DNA from: Lysobacter helvus
GTDB taxonomy: Bacteria > Pseudomonadota > Gammaproteobacteria > Xanthomonadales > Xanthomonadaceae
Direction of reading: 5' to 3'
Length of the DNA: 64,000 nt
Assembly: GCF_018406645.1 (NCBI RefSeq)
Contig: NZ_AP024546.1
Location: 806,001-870,000 of the forward strand
Within the stretch, counting starts at the first letter, position 1. Every line of letters begins with the position of its first letter. Positions 30,025-41,084 of this stretch are shown here, piece by piece. The position numbers were made by a program, and so were the translations under genes. Below the pieces are notes generated by a model. It saw only the letters and a list, made by a program, of their open reading frames with translations, had not been told where the DNA came from and did no database searches.

Positions 30025-30095
30025 CCGCGGCCATCCTGTTCGACTCAGCGCGGCCTGCCCCGGCAGGACCCCCTGCGCCCGCCTGCGGAGCTCCA

Positions 30096-31757
<1,662 letters not shown>

Positions 31758-31768
31758 GGAGACACCCG

Positions 31769-32584
31769 ATGGGCTTCATGCAGGCGTTGAAGGCACGATG
31801 GGCCGACAGCGGTTCCCTCGTCTGCGTGGGGCTCGATCCGGAGCCGGCGAAGTTCCCGAAGGACTTCGCCGGCGACCCCGAGGCGGTCTACAACTTCTGC
31901 GCGGCCATCGCCGACGCCACCGCCGAGTACGCGTGCGCGTTCAAGCCGCAGATCGCGCACTTCGCGGCGCTGCGTGCCGAAGGCGCGCTCGAACGCCTCA
32001 TCGCACATTTGCACAGCAAGCATCCGGGCATCCCGGTGATCCTGGACGCCAAGCGCGGCGACATCGGCAGCACGGCGCAGCAGTACGCGCGCGAAGCCTT
32101 CGAGCGTTACGCCGCCGACGCGGTGACGGCCAACCCCTACCTCGGTCGCGATTCGGTGCAACCCTTCCTCGACCACGCCGATCGCGGCGTCGTGATCCTG
32201 TGCCGCACGTCGAATCCCGGCGCCGGCGATCTGCAGGACCTCATCGTCGACGGCCGTCCGCTGTACCGGCACGTCGCCGAGAAAGTGGCGCGCGAATGGA
32301 ACGGCAACGGCAACTGCGCGCTGGTCGTCGGCGCGACGTGGCCGGAACAACTGCGCGACGTGCGCGCGATCATCGGCGACATGCCGATCCTCGTGCCGGG
32401 CGTCGGCGCGCAGGGCGGCGATGCGGAAGCCGTCGTGCGCAACGCGGCGACGGCCGACGGCACGGGCCTGCTGGTGAGTTCCTCGCGCGCCATCCTCTAC
32501 GCCTCCAGCGGCGCGGATTACGCGCAAGCCGCAGCGAAGGCGGCGAAGGATCTGCGCGACACCATCGCGCGCGCCCGCGGCTAA
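31769..32584 (+). CDS. pyrF: Orotidine 5'-phosphate decarboxylase (type 2)
   Basis: PyrF catalyses the last step of UMP synthesis. The 271-residue protein belongs to the longer type-2 subfamily. It has [29 protein letters not shown], the catalytic [17 protein letters not shown] and [16 protein letters not shown] strong ribosome site (TAAGGAGA) directly follows the ettA stop. Its stop codon overlaps that of the convergent glycosyltransferase (CTAA at 32581-32584). Confidence 0.95.
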   Translation: MGFMQALKARWADSGSLVCVGLDPEPAKFPKDFAGDPEAVYNFCAAIADATAEYACAFKPQIAHFAALRAEGALERLIAHLHSKHPGIPVILDAKRGDIGSTAQQYAREAFERYAADAVTANPYLGRDSVQPFLDHADRGVVILCRTSNPGAGDLQDLIVDGRPLYRHVAEKVAREWNGNGNCALVVGATWPEQLRDVRAIIGDMPILVPGVGAQGGDAEAVVRNAATADGTGLLVSSSRAILYASSGADYAQAAAKAAKDLRDTIARARG

Positions 32585-33441
32585 CCGCCCAGGCGCACCC
32601 GCGCCACCGCGCGCACCAGCGCGAACGGAAAGCGGCCCCAGATCATCGCGAACACCGCCGCGCGCTGCGCCAGCGTGCGTTGCGGCGCTTCGAACTTGCG
32701 GAAGTACCGCCACAGCCCGCGATGCTTGTGCCATTCGACGAACATCGGCCGCGCGCGCGAGGACACGCCACGCAAGTGCACGACCTGCACGTCGTTCGCC
32801 ACCGCGACGGTCGCACCGAGTTGCCGCGCGCGCCGGCACAGGTCGAGGTCTTCGGCATGCAGGCGGTACGCGGGATCGAAGCCGTCCAGCCGTTCGAACA
32901 ACGCGCGCGGGAGCAACATCAACGCGCCGGAAATCGCATCGACGCGTTGCAGGGGTTCGTCCGGATCCATCGCCACGCCAAGCTTCGCGCGCTGCGGATC
33001 GCGCAGCATCGCCGCGAAATCGGGATCGGCGCGCCGCGCGGCGGCGTCGCGCGTCCCGAGTTCGTCCACCTGGTCCGCGCCGACGAGCGCCGCACCGCCG
33101 AGGTCTTCGGCGGCTTCGCGCATGCGGCGCAGGGTGTCGGGGGCGACGAGGCAATCCGGGTTGACGAATGCGACCCACGCGCGGTCGCATTCGGCGGCGC
33201 CCTGGTTGCACGCGACCCCGAAGCCCGGGTTGTCGGGATTGGCGACGAAGCGCACGCGCGGATCCGCGGCGGCGTGGCGCTGCATGATCGACAGCGTGTC
33301 GTCGCGCGAGCCGTTGTCGACGATGCGGATCTGGCCGACATCCTCGGCATCGCGCAGGCGTTGCAGGCAATCGTCGAGCGTCGACCCGCTCTCGTGCGCG
33401 ACGACCACGGCAGCGATGTCGCCCGACAAGGGCGCGCTCAC
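32581..33441 (-). CDS. Glycosyltransferase family 2 (rhamnosyltransferase-like)
   Basis: A 286-residue GT-A enzyme with no signal peptide. It has [19 protein letters not shown] and [14 protein letters not shown], which bind the nucleotide sugar. [16 protein letters not shown] and [12 protein letters not shown] (DxD-like) follow. The acceptor part is [18 protein letters not shown], as in WbbL-type rhamnosyltransferases. The sugar and acceptor are unknown. The GTG start overlaps the previous gene's stop as GTGA, so it is the distal gene of the xps operon. A more hydrophobic C-terminus ([18 protein letters not shown]) may touch the membrane. Confidence 0.85.
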   Translation of the reverse strand: MSAPLSGDIAAVVVAHESGSTLDDCLQRLRDAEDVGQIRIVDNGSRDDTLSIMQRHAAADPRVRFVANPDNPGFGVACNQGAAECDRAWVAFVNPDCLVAPDTLRRMREAAEDLGGAALVGADQVDELGTRDAAARRADPDFAAMLRDPQRAKLGVAMDPDEPLQRVDAISGALMLLPRALFERLDGFDPAYRLHAEDLDLCRRARQLGATVAVANDVQVVHLRGVSSRARPMFVEWHKHRGLWRYFRKFEAPQRTLAQRAAVFAMIWGRFPFALVRAVARVRLGG

Positions 33442-34280
33442 TGGAACAGTTCCCGTTGCGGGGCGGGCGGGCCGATGGTCGCCAGCGTCGCCTGCAGGTC
33501 TTCGCGCAACGCACGCATCGGATCGCCCATCAGGAAATTCGCCAGGCGCGCGTGCCACGCAGGCCAGCGCGCAGCGAGTGCGTCCATGTCGCCGTCGAAC
33601 GGCAGGCCTTCGCCGCCGCGCGCGACGTACGCGGTTTCGCACAAGGCGTTGCGCCAGCCCAGGCCCGACAGGCGCAACGACAAGTCGACGAGCGCGGCGT
33701 GCCACGAACCGTAACTCGCGGCATCGAGTCCGCCCGCGCGCTTGCGCGCCGTGCCGCGCAAGGCGACCGCGTGGCCGACGGCGGCGGGCAGTTCGGGATG
33801 CAGCGGCGGCATCGCGGCGCACGCGCGCGCGATGCGTTCGAGGTCCGCGGGCACCGGTGCGATTTCCCCGATGCGGGGCCATGCGGAGGTTTCGCCCGCG
33901 TTGCACCAGGGCGTGGCGGTACCGATCGCCGCATCGCGCGCGAAGCACGCGGCGAGTTGCGTCAGCCAGCCGGGCGTGGGTTGCGCATCGGGCGCGAGCA
34001 CGACGACGTCCGCATCGCCGCACGCGGCCAGCGCTTCGTCGAGGTGCGCGACGTCACCGACCATGCGTTGCCGCCGCGTGTAATGCGCCTGCATCGCGGT
34101 GCGTGCGAGCCAGGCTTCGATGATCGCGTGGGCGCGCGGGCCGGCGCGCGCATCGTCGGCCAGCCACACGCGCGTGCCCGGCGGCGAGCCGGCCTCGAGC
34201 GCGCCGAGGCACGCATCGAGGGCGTCGTCGTCGACGCCTACCGGCAGCAACACGACGGGCAACGCGGCCGGCGTGCTCAC
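33438..34280 (-). CDS. Glycosyltransferase family 2-like protein coupled to gspD
   Basis: A 280-residue protein that resembles GT2 enzymes. LPVVLLPVGVDDDALDACLGAL matches the first strand and helix. ACGDADVVVLAPDAQPTPGW stands where active GT2 enzymes of this type have DVVLLNSDTxxxPGW, so the DxD triad is altered (PDAQ). The AWHARLANFL end is unassigned. It could be a diverged transferase or a helper of the next gene. The GTG start overlaps the gspD stop as GTGA, and its own stop overlaps the next GT2 start in the same way. Confidence 0.7.
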   Translation of the reverse strand: MSTPAALPVVLLPVGVDDDALDACLGALEAGSPPGTRVWLADDARAGPRAHAIIEAWLARTAMQAHYTRRQRMVGDVAHLDEALAACGDADVVVLAPDAQPTPGWLTQLAACFARDAAIGTATPWCNAGETSAWPRIGEIAPVPADLERIARACAAMPPLHPELPAAVGHAVALRGTARKRAGGLDAASYGSWHAALVDLSLRLSGLGWRNALCETAYVARGGEGLPFDGDMDALAARWPAWHARLANFLMGDPMRALREDLQATLATIGPPAPQRELFQ

Positions 34281-36535
34281 TTCTTGTACAACGGCTCCAG
34301 CGCACGGAAACGACGGCCGTATTCGTCCGTCAGGTCCGCGGCTTCCTGCGGGCTGCGGATGACGGTGGCCGTCAGCAGCACGATGACTTCGGTGCGGTCG
34401 GTGCGCGTGGTCTGCGTGCCGAACAGGCCGCCGATCCACGGGATGCGGCTCAGGCCCGGCACGCCGGACGAACCGCGCGTCACGCCGTCGCTGATCAAAC
34501 CCGCGAGCATGATCGTGTCGCCGCTCTGGATCGCGGCTTCCGTCTTCAGGCGACGCGTATCGATGCGCACGTTGCCGTTCTGGTCGGCCTCGCTGCCGGG
34601 CGAGCTGACTTCCTGCACGAGGTCGAGGAACACCACGCCGTCCTTCGTCACGCGCGGGCGCACCTTGAGGATCGTGCCTGTGTCGAGGTACTGCACCTGG
34701 CTGATCGTGCCGGAGGTGTTGGTATCGGGGTTGAAGCTGACCGACGAGATCGGGATGCGGCTGCCGACGTTGAACGTCGCTTCGGCGTTGTTGCGCACCA
34801 CCACCGAGGGCGTCTGCAGCAGGTTGACGTCCGACACCGTGTCGAGCGCGCTGATCACGGCGAGCGCGTTGCGGCCGAGGAACGTCCAGCTCAGGCCGCC
34901 GCTGGAGTTGCCCGCGCCGTCGAGGCTGATGCCGCCGATGCTGCCGGCGGTGTCGCCCACGATCGTGCGGTTCTGCGCCAGCGCGCGCAGCGTGGGATCC
35001 GGGATCGCGTTCTCGAAGAACCAGTTCACGCCGTAGCGCAGCAGGCCGCTCAGCTTCACTTCGGCGACCTGCGCTTCGATGTGCACCTGCAGCGGCATGA
35101 CGTCGAGGCGTTCGATCACTTCGCGGATCGACTGCCATGCGCCCGGGTTGGCGCGCACGAGCAGCGTGTTGGTTTCGTCCACCGCGGACACGCCGACCGA
35201 ATCGCCGTTGACCTGCAGCGTCACGCTGCCGTTGTTGTTGCCGGTGCGCGGTTCGAGCGCGAGCGAGCCGCCGCCCAGGCCGCCGCCGCTGCCCTGGCTT
35301 TCGTTGCCGAGGGAGGCGCTGCTGTTGCCGGTGTCGTCGACGCCGCTGTCCTTGATCTCGGTCGATTCCAGGCCCGGCATCAGCGACGGCGCGCCGGTGT
35401 TGGCGTTCTGGTTGTTGCGGCCGCCGCCGAACACTTCGGACAGGCGATCGGCGAGTTCCTTCGCCTTGACGTACTTGAGCTCGTAGGAGAACAGCTGCAC
35501 TTCGCCGCCCGCGCCTTCGATGCGGTCGAGCCAGGCCTGGATGTCGTCGAGGTACTTGGGCTGCGAGGTGATCACCAGTACGGCGTTGGCGCCGTCCAGC
35601 GGCAGGAAGCGGAACATGCCCGCCACCGGGGACTTGCTGGTTTCGCCGAACACCTTCTCCAGGTCCGCGACCACCTTGCTCGCCTTGCCCGACTTCAGCG
35701 GGAACACGCCCACCGACATGCCCTGCAACCAGTCGACGTCGAAGATCTCGATCGTCCGCATGTAGTTTTCGAGTTCCGAACGCGTGCCGCCGATGGTGAT
35801 GACGTTGCGTGCGTTGTCGGTGGTGATGATCGCGTTGGGGCGCGCGTACGGCTGAAGCACCTTCTTCATCTCCTCGGCGGAGATGTATTTCAGCGGCACC
35901 ACGCGCGCCTCGTAGCCGCGCGCGAGCGCGGGCGATCCGGTGCGCGGCGCGACGGTGCCCGACAGCGCGCTGTCGGCGGCGACGATGTTGTAGCGCCCGT
36001 CGGCGTACACCATGCGCGCGTTGTTCCAGCCCAGCACCTGTTCCAGCAGCGACATCGCCTGCGCCGGGCTCACCGGGCGCGGCGTGGACAGCGTCACCGT
36101 GCCCTGCACGCCCGGCGCGATCACGTAGTTCTGCCCCAGCATGTCGCCGAGGATCGCCTTGACCACGGCCTGCAGCGATTCGCCTTCGAAGTTGAACGTG
36201 GCCGCGCCGCTCGTCCCGCCGAGGTTCGGCGGTGGCGCGCTGGCCGCGCTGCGGTTGATCACCGTGCCGCTGCCGCGGCGGATCTGCGCATGCGGCGTGC
36301 CGTCCGCGGTGGACGCGGGCGCCTGCTGCTCCGGCGCATTGGCGATGACGGTGCCGGTGCGCGGATCGAGGACGGTGCTGCCGGTGGTCGTTTCGGCGGC
36401 TGCGTTCGCGTTCGCGCGGGCGGCTTCGGCGCGGCCGTCGCGCGAGACCGTGGCGACCGGCGTCGTGGAGCAGCCGGCCAGCACGACCACGGTCGCGGCG
36501 AACACGAGCGTCGCGAATTGGGTTCGAAGGGTCAT
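34277..36535 (-). CDS. gspD: Type II secretion outer-membrane secretin GspD (XpsD)
   Basis: GspD forms the multimeric outer-membrane channel of the T2SS. The 752-residue protein has a lipoprotein signal with LAGC (Cys22), as known for XpsD. A Thr/Ala/Asn-rich spacer of about 90 residues follows, then the N0-N3 periplasmic domains (FEGESLQAVVKAILGDML; VVPLKYISAEEMKKVL; SYELKYVKAKELADRL with a Gly/Asn/Ser-rich insert). The secretin domain ends with VPGLSRIPWIGGLFG. The ATG at 36535 is preferred because an AGAGAG site precedes it and it leaves a short n-region. The ATG at 36553, overlapping the xpsN stop as ATGA, is the alternative (+6 residues). Confidence 0.95.
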   Translation of the reverse strand: MTLRTQFATLVFAATVVVLAGCSTTPVATVSRDGRAEAARANANAAAETTTGSTVLDPRTGTVIANAPEQQAPASTADGTPHAQIRRGSGTVINRSAASAPPPNLGGTSGAATFNFEGESLQAVVKAILGDMLGQNYVIAPGVQGTVTLSTPRPVSPAQAMSLLEQVLGWNNARMVYADGRYNIVAADSALSGTVAPRTGSPALARGYEARVVPLKYISAEEMKKVLQPYARPNAIITTDNARNVITIGGTRSELENYMRTIEIFDVDWLQGMSVGVFPLKSGKASKVVADLEKVFGETSKSPVAGMFRFLPLDGANAVLVITSQPKYLDDIQAWLDRIEGAGGEVQLFSYELKYVKAKELADRLSEVFGGGRNNQNANTGAPSLMPGLESTEIKDSGVDDTGNSSASLGNESQGSGGGLGGGSLALEPRTGNNNGSVTLQVNGDSVGVSAVDETNTLLVRANPGAWQSIREVIERLDVMPLQVHIEAQVAEVKLSGLLRYGVNWFFENAIPDPTLRALAQNRTIVGDTAGSIGGISLDGAGNSSGGLSWTFLGRNALAVISALDTVSDVNLLQTPSVVVRNNAEATFNVGSRIPISSVSFNPDTNTSGTISQVQYLDTGTILKVRPRVTKDGVVFLDLVQEVSSPGSEADQNGNVRIDTRRLKTEAAIQSGDTIMLAGLISDGVTRGSSGVPGLSRIPWIGGLFGTQTTRTDRTEVIVLLTATVIRSPQEAADLTDEYGRRFRALEPLYKK

Positions 36536-36549
36536 GGCACGCTCTCTGG

Positions 36550-37326
36550 TCATTTCCGGGCCGGGGGCTGTTGCTGTTGTTGTTGCTGCGATTCCTGCCG
36601 CAGCTGGGCCCTGCGCGCTTCGATCCGCTTGCGGATCGCATCCATCTGCGCTTCGGGTGTCATGGGTGCATCGGGAAGCGTTGAACCGGTGGTCGGCGGC
36701 TTGCCGCTGGCATCGGGTGTCGGCGGTGGCGGCGCCACTTCGGGGGTTTCGACGTCGGGCGCGGGCTGCACCGGATTCACCGCAGCCGTCGGCGTGGTGC
36801 GCGACGCGGTCGGCGGTGCACCGGTGGTGCCATCGTACGTGCGCAGTTCGAGGCGCTTCTGGCCTTGCGGGCCTTCGAACGTCGCCGCGCGCGGTTCCAG
36901 CGACACCAGGCGCCAGCCCTGCGCTTCGGCCGGCGATTCGTCCTGCTTCATGCGGATCGATTCGCCGCCCGCGGCGGGCTGCACGATCGCCATGTGGAAA
37001 TCGGGCGTGAGCAGCACGCTGGTGAGCACGAAGTCGAACGCCTGCGCCGGTTCGCCTTCGCCCGCGGGCTGCAGCGAGAACGGCTGCGGGCGGCGATCCT
37101 CGGAGAACAGCGGACGCGTGCCAACTTCGGCGTACTGCGACAGCGGGCCGATGCGTTCGGGCTGCGTCTTCGGCGCGACGGGCAGCTTGCGCACGAGCGA
37201 GGGATCTTCCGGCAGGCGTGCGATGTGCGCGCCCATGCCGGCAAGCGAGAGCACCCACACGAGCAGGCCCCAGCCGGCGACCGTCGCCAGCAACCAGGTG
37301 CGCGGACCGGCGTCAGCGAACCGCAT
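36550..37326 (-). CDS. xpsN: Type II secretion protein N of the Xanthomonas type (XpsN, GspC-like role)
   Basis: In Xanthomonas XpsN links XpsM to the secretin XpsD and does the job of GspC. The 258-residue product has one N-terminal membrane helix (TWLLATVAGWGLLVWVLSLA, about 10-29). A periplasmic domain with RPLFSEDRRPQPF follows, resembling the GspC homology region, then a long Pro/Thr/Ala linker. The C-terminal helix ends in a run of seven glutamines. Identity rests mainly on position between gspM and gspD and on this layout. It starts 14 nt inside gspM. Confidence 0.85.
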   Translation of the reverse strand: MRFADAGPRTWLLATVAGWGLLVWVLSLAGMGAHIARLPEDPSLVRKLPVAPKTQPERIGPLSQYAEVGTRPLFSEDRRPQPFSLQPAGEGEPAQAFDFVLTSVLLTPDFHMAIVQPAAGGESIRMKQDESPAEAQGWRLVSLEPRAATFEGPQGQKRLELRTYDGTTGAPPTASRTTPTAAVNPVQPAPDVETPEVAPPPPTPDASGKPPTTGSTLPDAPMTPEAQMDAIRKRIEARRAQLRQESQQQQQQQPPARK

Positions 37327-37954
37327 TCGGCGCTCCCGGACGACGGTTGGTGGGCGCGGGCGGGCGCGGACGGATGTAGCCGAACATGTCGAAGCTCACG
37401 TCGAGCCCGCCGCTGCCGGAACGATTCTGCCCGGGCATGAAGAAGTAGCGCTGCGCGAGGATGTTGAGGTTGTCGACGAACACGCGCGGGCTGCCGCCTT
37501 CGAGCGAATGCATCACCGCCGCCAGTTCCGGCGCGCCGCAGCGCAGGCGCACCTGCACGGTCACGCGCGGGAAGCGTTCGGGGCGCACGTCGGACATCGG
37601 CGAACGATTGGTGATCGCGCAGCTCTTGTTGCCGGGACTGGCCTGCGCGACGACGGCTTCCAGGCGTTGCACGAGGCCGGCGGTGGCGAGTTCGGGCGTG
37701 GCTTCGGGCAGGAACCCGGGGCGCGTGCGCTGGTCGGCTTCCACCTGCACCAGGCGCTTCTCGACTTCCGGCGCCTGCGCAAGCTCGGTGCGCACGCGCA
37801 GGTCGCGTTCCTGCAGTCCCTCGATGCGCGTGTTTTCTTCCAGCATCGGCGCGGTCCACCACGGGTGGAGCAGCACGAAATAGGCGAGCGCGAGCGCGGC
37901 CAGCAACAGGCCGAGCGCGAGCCAGCGGTCGCGGTCATTCGGCAGCGGCGGCAC
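37313..37954 (-). CDS. gspM: Type II secretion protein GspM (XpsM)
   Basis: GspM is a bitopic inner-membrane platform protein that binds GspL. The 213 residues have a short N-terminus, one membrane helix (LALGLLLAALALAYFVLL, about 12-29), a coiled-coil-like helix (EENTRIEGLQERDLRVRTEL) and a ferredoxin-like periplasmic domain. The start is GTG at 37954, 20 nt inside gspL. There is no ATG near it. Confidence 0.88.
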   Translation of the reverse strand: MPPLPNDRDRWLALGLLLAALALAYFVLLHPWWTAPMLEENTRIEGLQERDLRVRTELAQAPEVEKRLVQVEADQRTRPGFLPEATPELATAGLVQRLEAVVAQASPGNKSCAITNRSPMSDVRPERFPRVTVQVRLRCGAPELAAVMHSLEGGSPRVFVDNLNILAQRYFFMPGQNRSGSGGLDVSFDMFGYIRPRPPAPTNRRPGAPNAVR

Positions 37955-39104
37955 GCGCGGGCTCCTGTCGGTTCTGGACTTGCGGGGCGTTGACAGCGAG
38001 TTCGGCGGTCAGCGTGAAACGATCGCGGCCCGAACGCGGATCCGGCTGCAGTGCGCCGGTGAGCGCGGGCGCGCGCCACAAGCGCGAGCCTTCGAGGCGA
38101 CCGACCAGCGAGGACGCTTCGCTGCTCAGGCCGATCAGCGTGAGGCGGTCGTTTTCGATCGCGACCTTTTCCAGGTACGTGGTGTCGGGCAGGCGACGCG
38201 TGAGTTCGTCGAGCACTTCGATCGCGCTCGGGCGGCCGTTGCGCGATTGATCGAGGAACGTCTGGCCATCCACCGCATCGACGAGCCGCTGGCGACGCAT
38301 CGCCGCGGTGCGCGCCTGCGCGCTGCGCGCGTTGACGTCGGTTTCGAATGCGTCGGCCGCGGCGCGGCGGTTGTCGAGCACCTGCCACAGGCCGGCGCCG
38401 AGCGCGATCAACGCGACCGCACCGAACACCCAATGCCACGTCGCGAACGGATCGGCGCGATGCCGGCGCTGCGCGGGCGGAAGCAGGTTGACGCCGATCG
38501 GCGCGCCGCTGCCATCGGACAGGTCGACGCCGGCGAGCGTGGAGGCGATGCCGCCGAGTGCGTCGAGACGCGGCTGGATCGAGGTGAGCGGGACGACGAC
38601 CAGTTCGACTTCCAGCTGGCCGTCGGCGGCGCGGCGATCGAGGATGCGCGCATCGAACGCGGCGGTCTGCGCGGTGAACGGGGTCTGCCGGTCGATCTCG
38701 AACGAGACCACGTCGCGCAGGCGTTCGGCCGCGGCGGCGGGCAAGGTCATGCGACGACGCAGGCCGGCGGCGGCGGGCATCACCAGCCAGCGCGGCAGGT
38801 CGACGATGGCCGGTGCCAGGACGACGGCGAGCGGATCGGCATCGATGCCGAGGTCTTCGCCCGCGGGCAGGCGACCGACATCGCGCAGCACCGGACCCTG
38901 CATGCCGTCGACGGTCTGCAGGCGCAAGGTGAGCGCATCGGGTTCCTGCGACAGGAGCAGGCGATCGCGACCCAGGCCGAGCGCAGCACGCCAGCGCACC
39001 GGCAGCCACGCGGCGAGTGCGCGCGACCACCATGCGAAAAAGCCACCGGCGCCCGGACGCACACGGGCGTTGATGCGGCCGATCCGGTCGCGCAGTGCGT
39101 TCAT
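37935..39104 (-). CDS. gspL: Type II secretion protein GspL (XpsL)
   Basis: GspL is the inner-membrane protein that recruits the ATPase GspE with its cytoplasmic actin-like domain. In the 389-residue product that domain spans about 1-225. One membrane helix follows (WHWVFGAVALIALGAGLWQVL), then a periplasmic part that includes LDELTRRLPDTTYLEKVAIE, a segment shared with PilN/GspL proteins. The ATG overlaps the gspK stop as ATGA. Confidence 0.92.
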   Translation of the reverse strand: MNALRDRIGRINARVRPGAGGFFAWWSRALAAWLPVRWRAALGLGRDRLLLSQEPDALTLRLQTVDGMQGPVLRDVGRLPAGEDLGIDADPLAVVLAPAIVDLPRWLVMPAAAGLRRRMTLPAAAAERLRDVVSFEIDRQTPFTAQTAAFDARILDRRAADGQLEVELVVVPLTSIQPRLDALGGIASTLAGVDLSDGSGAPIGVNLLPPAQRRHRADPFATWHWVFGAVALIALGAGLWQVLDNRRAAADAFETDVNARSAQARTAAMRRQRLVDAVDGQTFLDQSRNGRPSAIEVLDELTRRLPDTTYLEKVAIENDRLTLIGLSSEASSLVGRLEGSRLWRAPALTGALQPDPRSGRDRFTLTAELAVNAPQVQNRQEPARAAAAE

Positions 39105-39997
39105 CGCAGCGATGCTCCCTCCTCCCAGCGCAGTGGCGTGTAAGCGGAACCCGGCAAGCCGTTCCCGCCTGCGCGCACCACGACCCGAAGCATCGCCTCG
39201 CGTCCATCGCGAAGGCGTGCACGGCTGTCGATACTATACGTACCGCTGCCACCACTCACGAGCGGTTCCCCGCCCTCCAGCATGGGCGCGGGCGCGCCTG
39301 ACGATGGATCCCAGGCGCGGCGCCGACCGATCACGCTCTCCGGATCGACCCCCATCGCCTGCAACACCCCACTCGATGCGAACGCGGGATCGGGGCGCGT
39401 GCGGCCGCTGTAGACGGTGAGCTCCGGTTCGAGCTTCGCGTACAGCGCGGGGGTCATGCCGAGGACCTGTTCGAGTTCGGCGACGCTTTCGAACGGGGCG
39501 TCCTTCGCGCCGTAATGGCGTTCGGCCGCGGCGTAATCGGGATCTTCCGCGCCGCCCGCGGGCTGCGTCAGGCCATCGGGATCGCGCCAGTCCAGCACCG
39601 CCGACGCAAGCAGTGCGGCCTGCGGTTGTTCGAGTCCGCCGACCTGCATGAACAGGTTCGACAGCAGCGTGGCATCGGCCTGGTTGAGGTCGATCTTGCC
39701 GTTCTCGTCCGTCAGCGTGACCTGGACCTGCGCACCGTCGAATGCCCATTGGTACGGCTGGCCATCCGGGCGCCACTGGCGCTTGGGATCCGGATCGGCC
39801 ACGCGCACCAGCGCGTATTCCAGGCCCGCGCGCGCGGCCTGGTCGGCGATCACGCCGCGGTGCAGCACGCGCCCTTGCAGGCCTTCGATCTTCGCGGTGA
39901 GCGCGAACGCGCCGATCAACGCGGTGAGCAGCACCACCAGCCACATCACCAGCAACAGCGCGACGCCGCGCTGGCGGGCGGGCGCGCGCACGATCAC
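39101..39997 (-). CDS. gspK: Type II secretion minor pseudopilin GspK (XpsK)
   Basis: GspK caps the tip of the T2SS pseudopilus. The 298-residue protein has a short leader ending RQRG before VALLLVMWLVVLLTALIG. It lacks Glu5, as is typical of GspK only. The large helical domain contains NGKIDLNQADATLLSNLF and VLDWRDPDGLTQPAGGAEDPDY, which includes the conserved W-R-D and calcium-site region. The GTG start overlaps the gspJ stop as GTGA. Confidence 0.93.
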   Translation of the reverse strand: MIVRAPARQRGVALLLVMWLVVLLTALIGAFALTAKIEGLQGRVLHRGVIADQAARAGLEYALVRVADPDPKRQWRPDGQPYQWAFDGAQVQVTLTDENGKIDLNQADATLLSNLFMQVGGLEQPQAALLASAVLDWRDPDGLTQPAGGAEDPDYAAAERHYGAKDAPFESVAELEQVLGMTPALYAKLEPELTVYSGRTRPDPAFASSGVLQAMGVDPESVIGRRRAWDPSSGAPAPMLEGGEPLVSGGSGTYSIDSRARLRDGREAMLRVVVRAGGNGLPGSAYTPLRWEEGASLR

Positions 39998-40650
39998 AGC
40001 GAGCCTCCCGCGTACCCGCCGGCGAGCGGCAAGGCGATGATCATCGGCGGCCAGGCGCGGCCGTCGGCATCCTGCAATGCGATCTCCACCTGCAGCGGCA
40101 AGCGGTCGCCGGTGGTCCATTCGTCCTGCCAGTCGCCGAGTTTTCCTTCCGCATCCAGGCCGCGGTAGCGGAAGCGCGCCGATTGCAGTTTCGAGGCGAG
40201 CACTTCGGGCGGGCGCGGTTGCGGTTCGGGGATCGTCTCGCCCGCGAGCACCAGGGTGAACGTGGCTTCGAGGCGTTCGCCGTCGGGCGCATCGACCAGC
40301 GTGAGCTCGTGCATGTACGGGCCGCCGCGGCCGAGGTAATCCGGCAGGTCGGCGACGAAGCGCATGCTGGTGCGATCGCCTTCGAAGCGCCGCGGCAGCG
40401 CGGTGTCGTTGTTCATGCCGAACATCACCGCGCGCGCGCCGCCGACGCGGCGACGCAGGAACAGTTCCACCGCGCGCAGGTGTTCGTTGCGTTGCGCGAT
40501 CTGTTCGCCGCGTTGCGCGGTCGCCGTGGACGCGCGCAAGGTGGCGAACGCGAGCGCCAGGCCCGCCGCGAGCAGCGTGGTGGCGAGGATCACTTCGATC
40601 AAGGTGAAGCCTGCGGCGCGGCGCGGCGATGGCATGCGTGTCGACATCAT
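39994..40650 (-). CDS. gspJ: Type II secretion minor pseudopilin GspJ (XpsJ)
   Basis: A tip-complex pseudopilin of 218 residues. The prepilin leader ends RRAAG, followed by FTLIEVILATTLLAAGLALA, with Glu5 in place. The rest is a beta-rich globular domain. The start is the first of two adjacent ATGs (40650), overlapping the gspI stop as ATGA. Confidence 0.92.
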   Translation of the reverse strand: MMSTRMPSPRRAAGFTLIEVILATTLLAAGLALAFATLRASTATAQRGEQIAQRNEHLRAVELFLRRRVGGARAVMFGMNNDTALPRRFEGDRTSMRFVADLPDYLGRGGPYMHELTLVDAPDGERLEATFTLVLAGETIPEPQPRPPEVLASKLQSARFRYRGLDAEGKLGDWQDEWTTGDRLPLQVEIALQDADGRAWPPMIIALPLAGGYAGGSL

Positions 40651-41084
40651 GGCGCCACCGGTTCGAGCTGCGACGGCGTGGCCAGGCGCAGCGATTGCAG
40701 CTGCAGGCGTTCGCGCGGCGTGCCCTTGCCCCATTGCACCTGCAGGTCGAGCGCGTACATCTGCGGCGCGCCGGGATCCACGGGTTGTTCGGTCGCGGGC
40801 GGTGCGGTGGGGTCCTTCCACGGCGTGACGTCGAGCGTCCAGCGATAGCGGCCGTCTTCGAACACGCCTTCGGTGTGGCCCGCTTCCAGCGGCGTGCCGA
40901 CGCCGGCCTGGTCGAGCAGGGATTCCGCGTTCAACGCAGCGCGCCCGGCGTCTTCCGACCAGCGCACCTGCTGCGTCGCGCCCGACAGGATGCCGAGCAG
41001 GATCGTCAACGCGACCGCGAGCACGCCGAAGGCGACGACGACTTCGAGCAAGGTATATCCGTGCTGGCGCCGTGCGCGATTCAC
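40647..41084 (-). CDS. gspI: Type II secretion minor pseudopilin GspI (XpsI)
   Basis: A 145-residue pseudopilin of the tip complex. The leader VNRARRQHG is followed by YTLLEVVVAFGVLAVALTIL. The residue after the cleavage site is Tyr instead of Phe, and Glu5 is present. The GTG start at 41084 overlaps the gspH stop as GTGA. Confidence 0.91.
   Translation of the reverse strand: MNRARRQHGYTLLEVVVAFGVLAVALTILLGILSGATQQVRWSEDAGRAALNAESLLDQAGVGTPLEAGHTEGVFEDGRYRWTLDVTPWKDPTAPPATEQPVDPGAPQMYALDLQVQWGKGTPRERLQLQSLRLATPSQLEPVAP

Noticed and set aside
32581-34280. Glycosyltransferase pair as part of an O-antigen island
   Set aside because: Only two genes, with host-like base composition, no wzx/wzy/wzm/wzt and strict coupling to gspD; an island is not supported.
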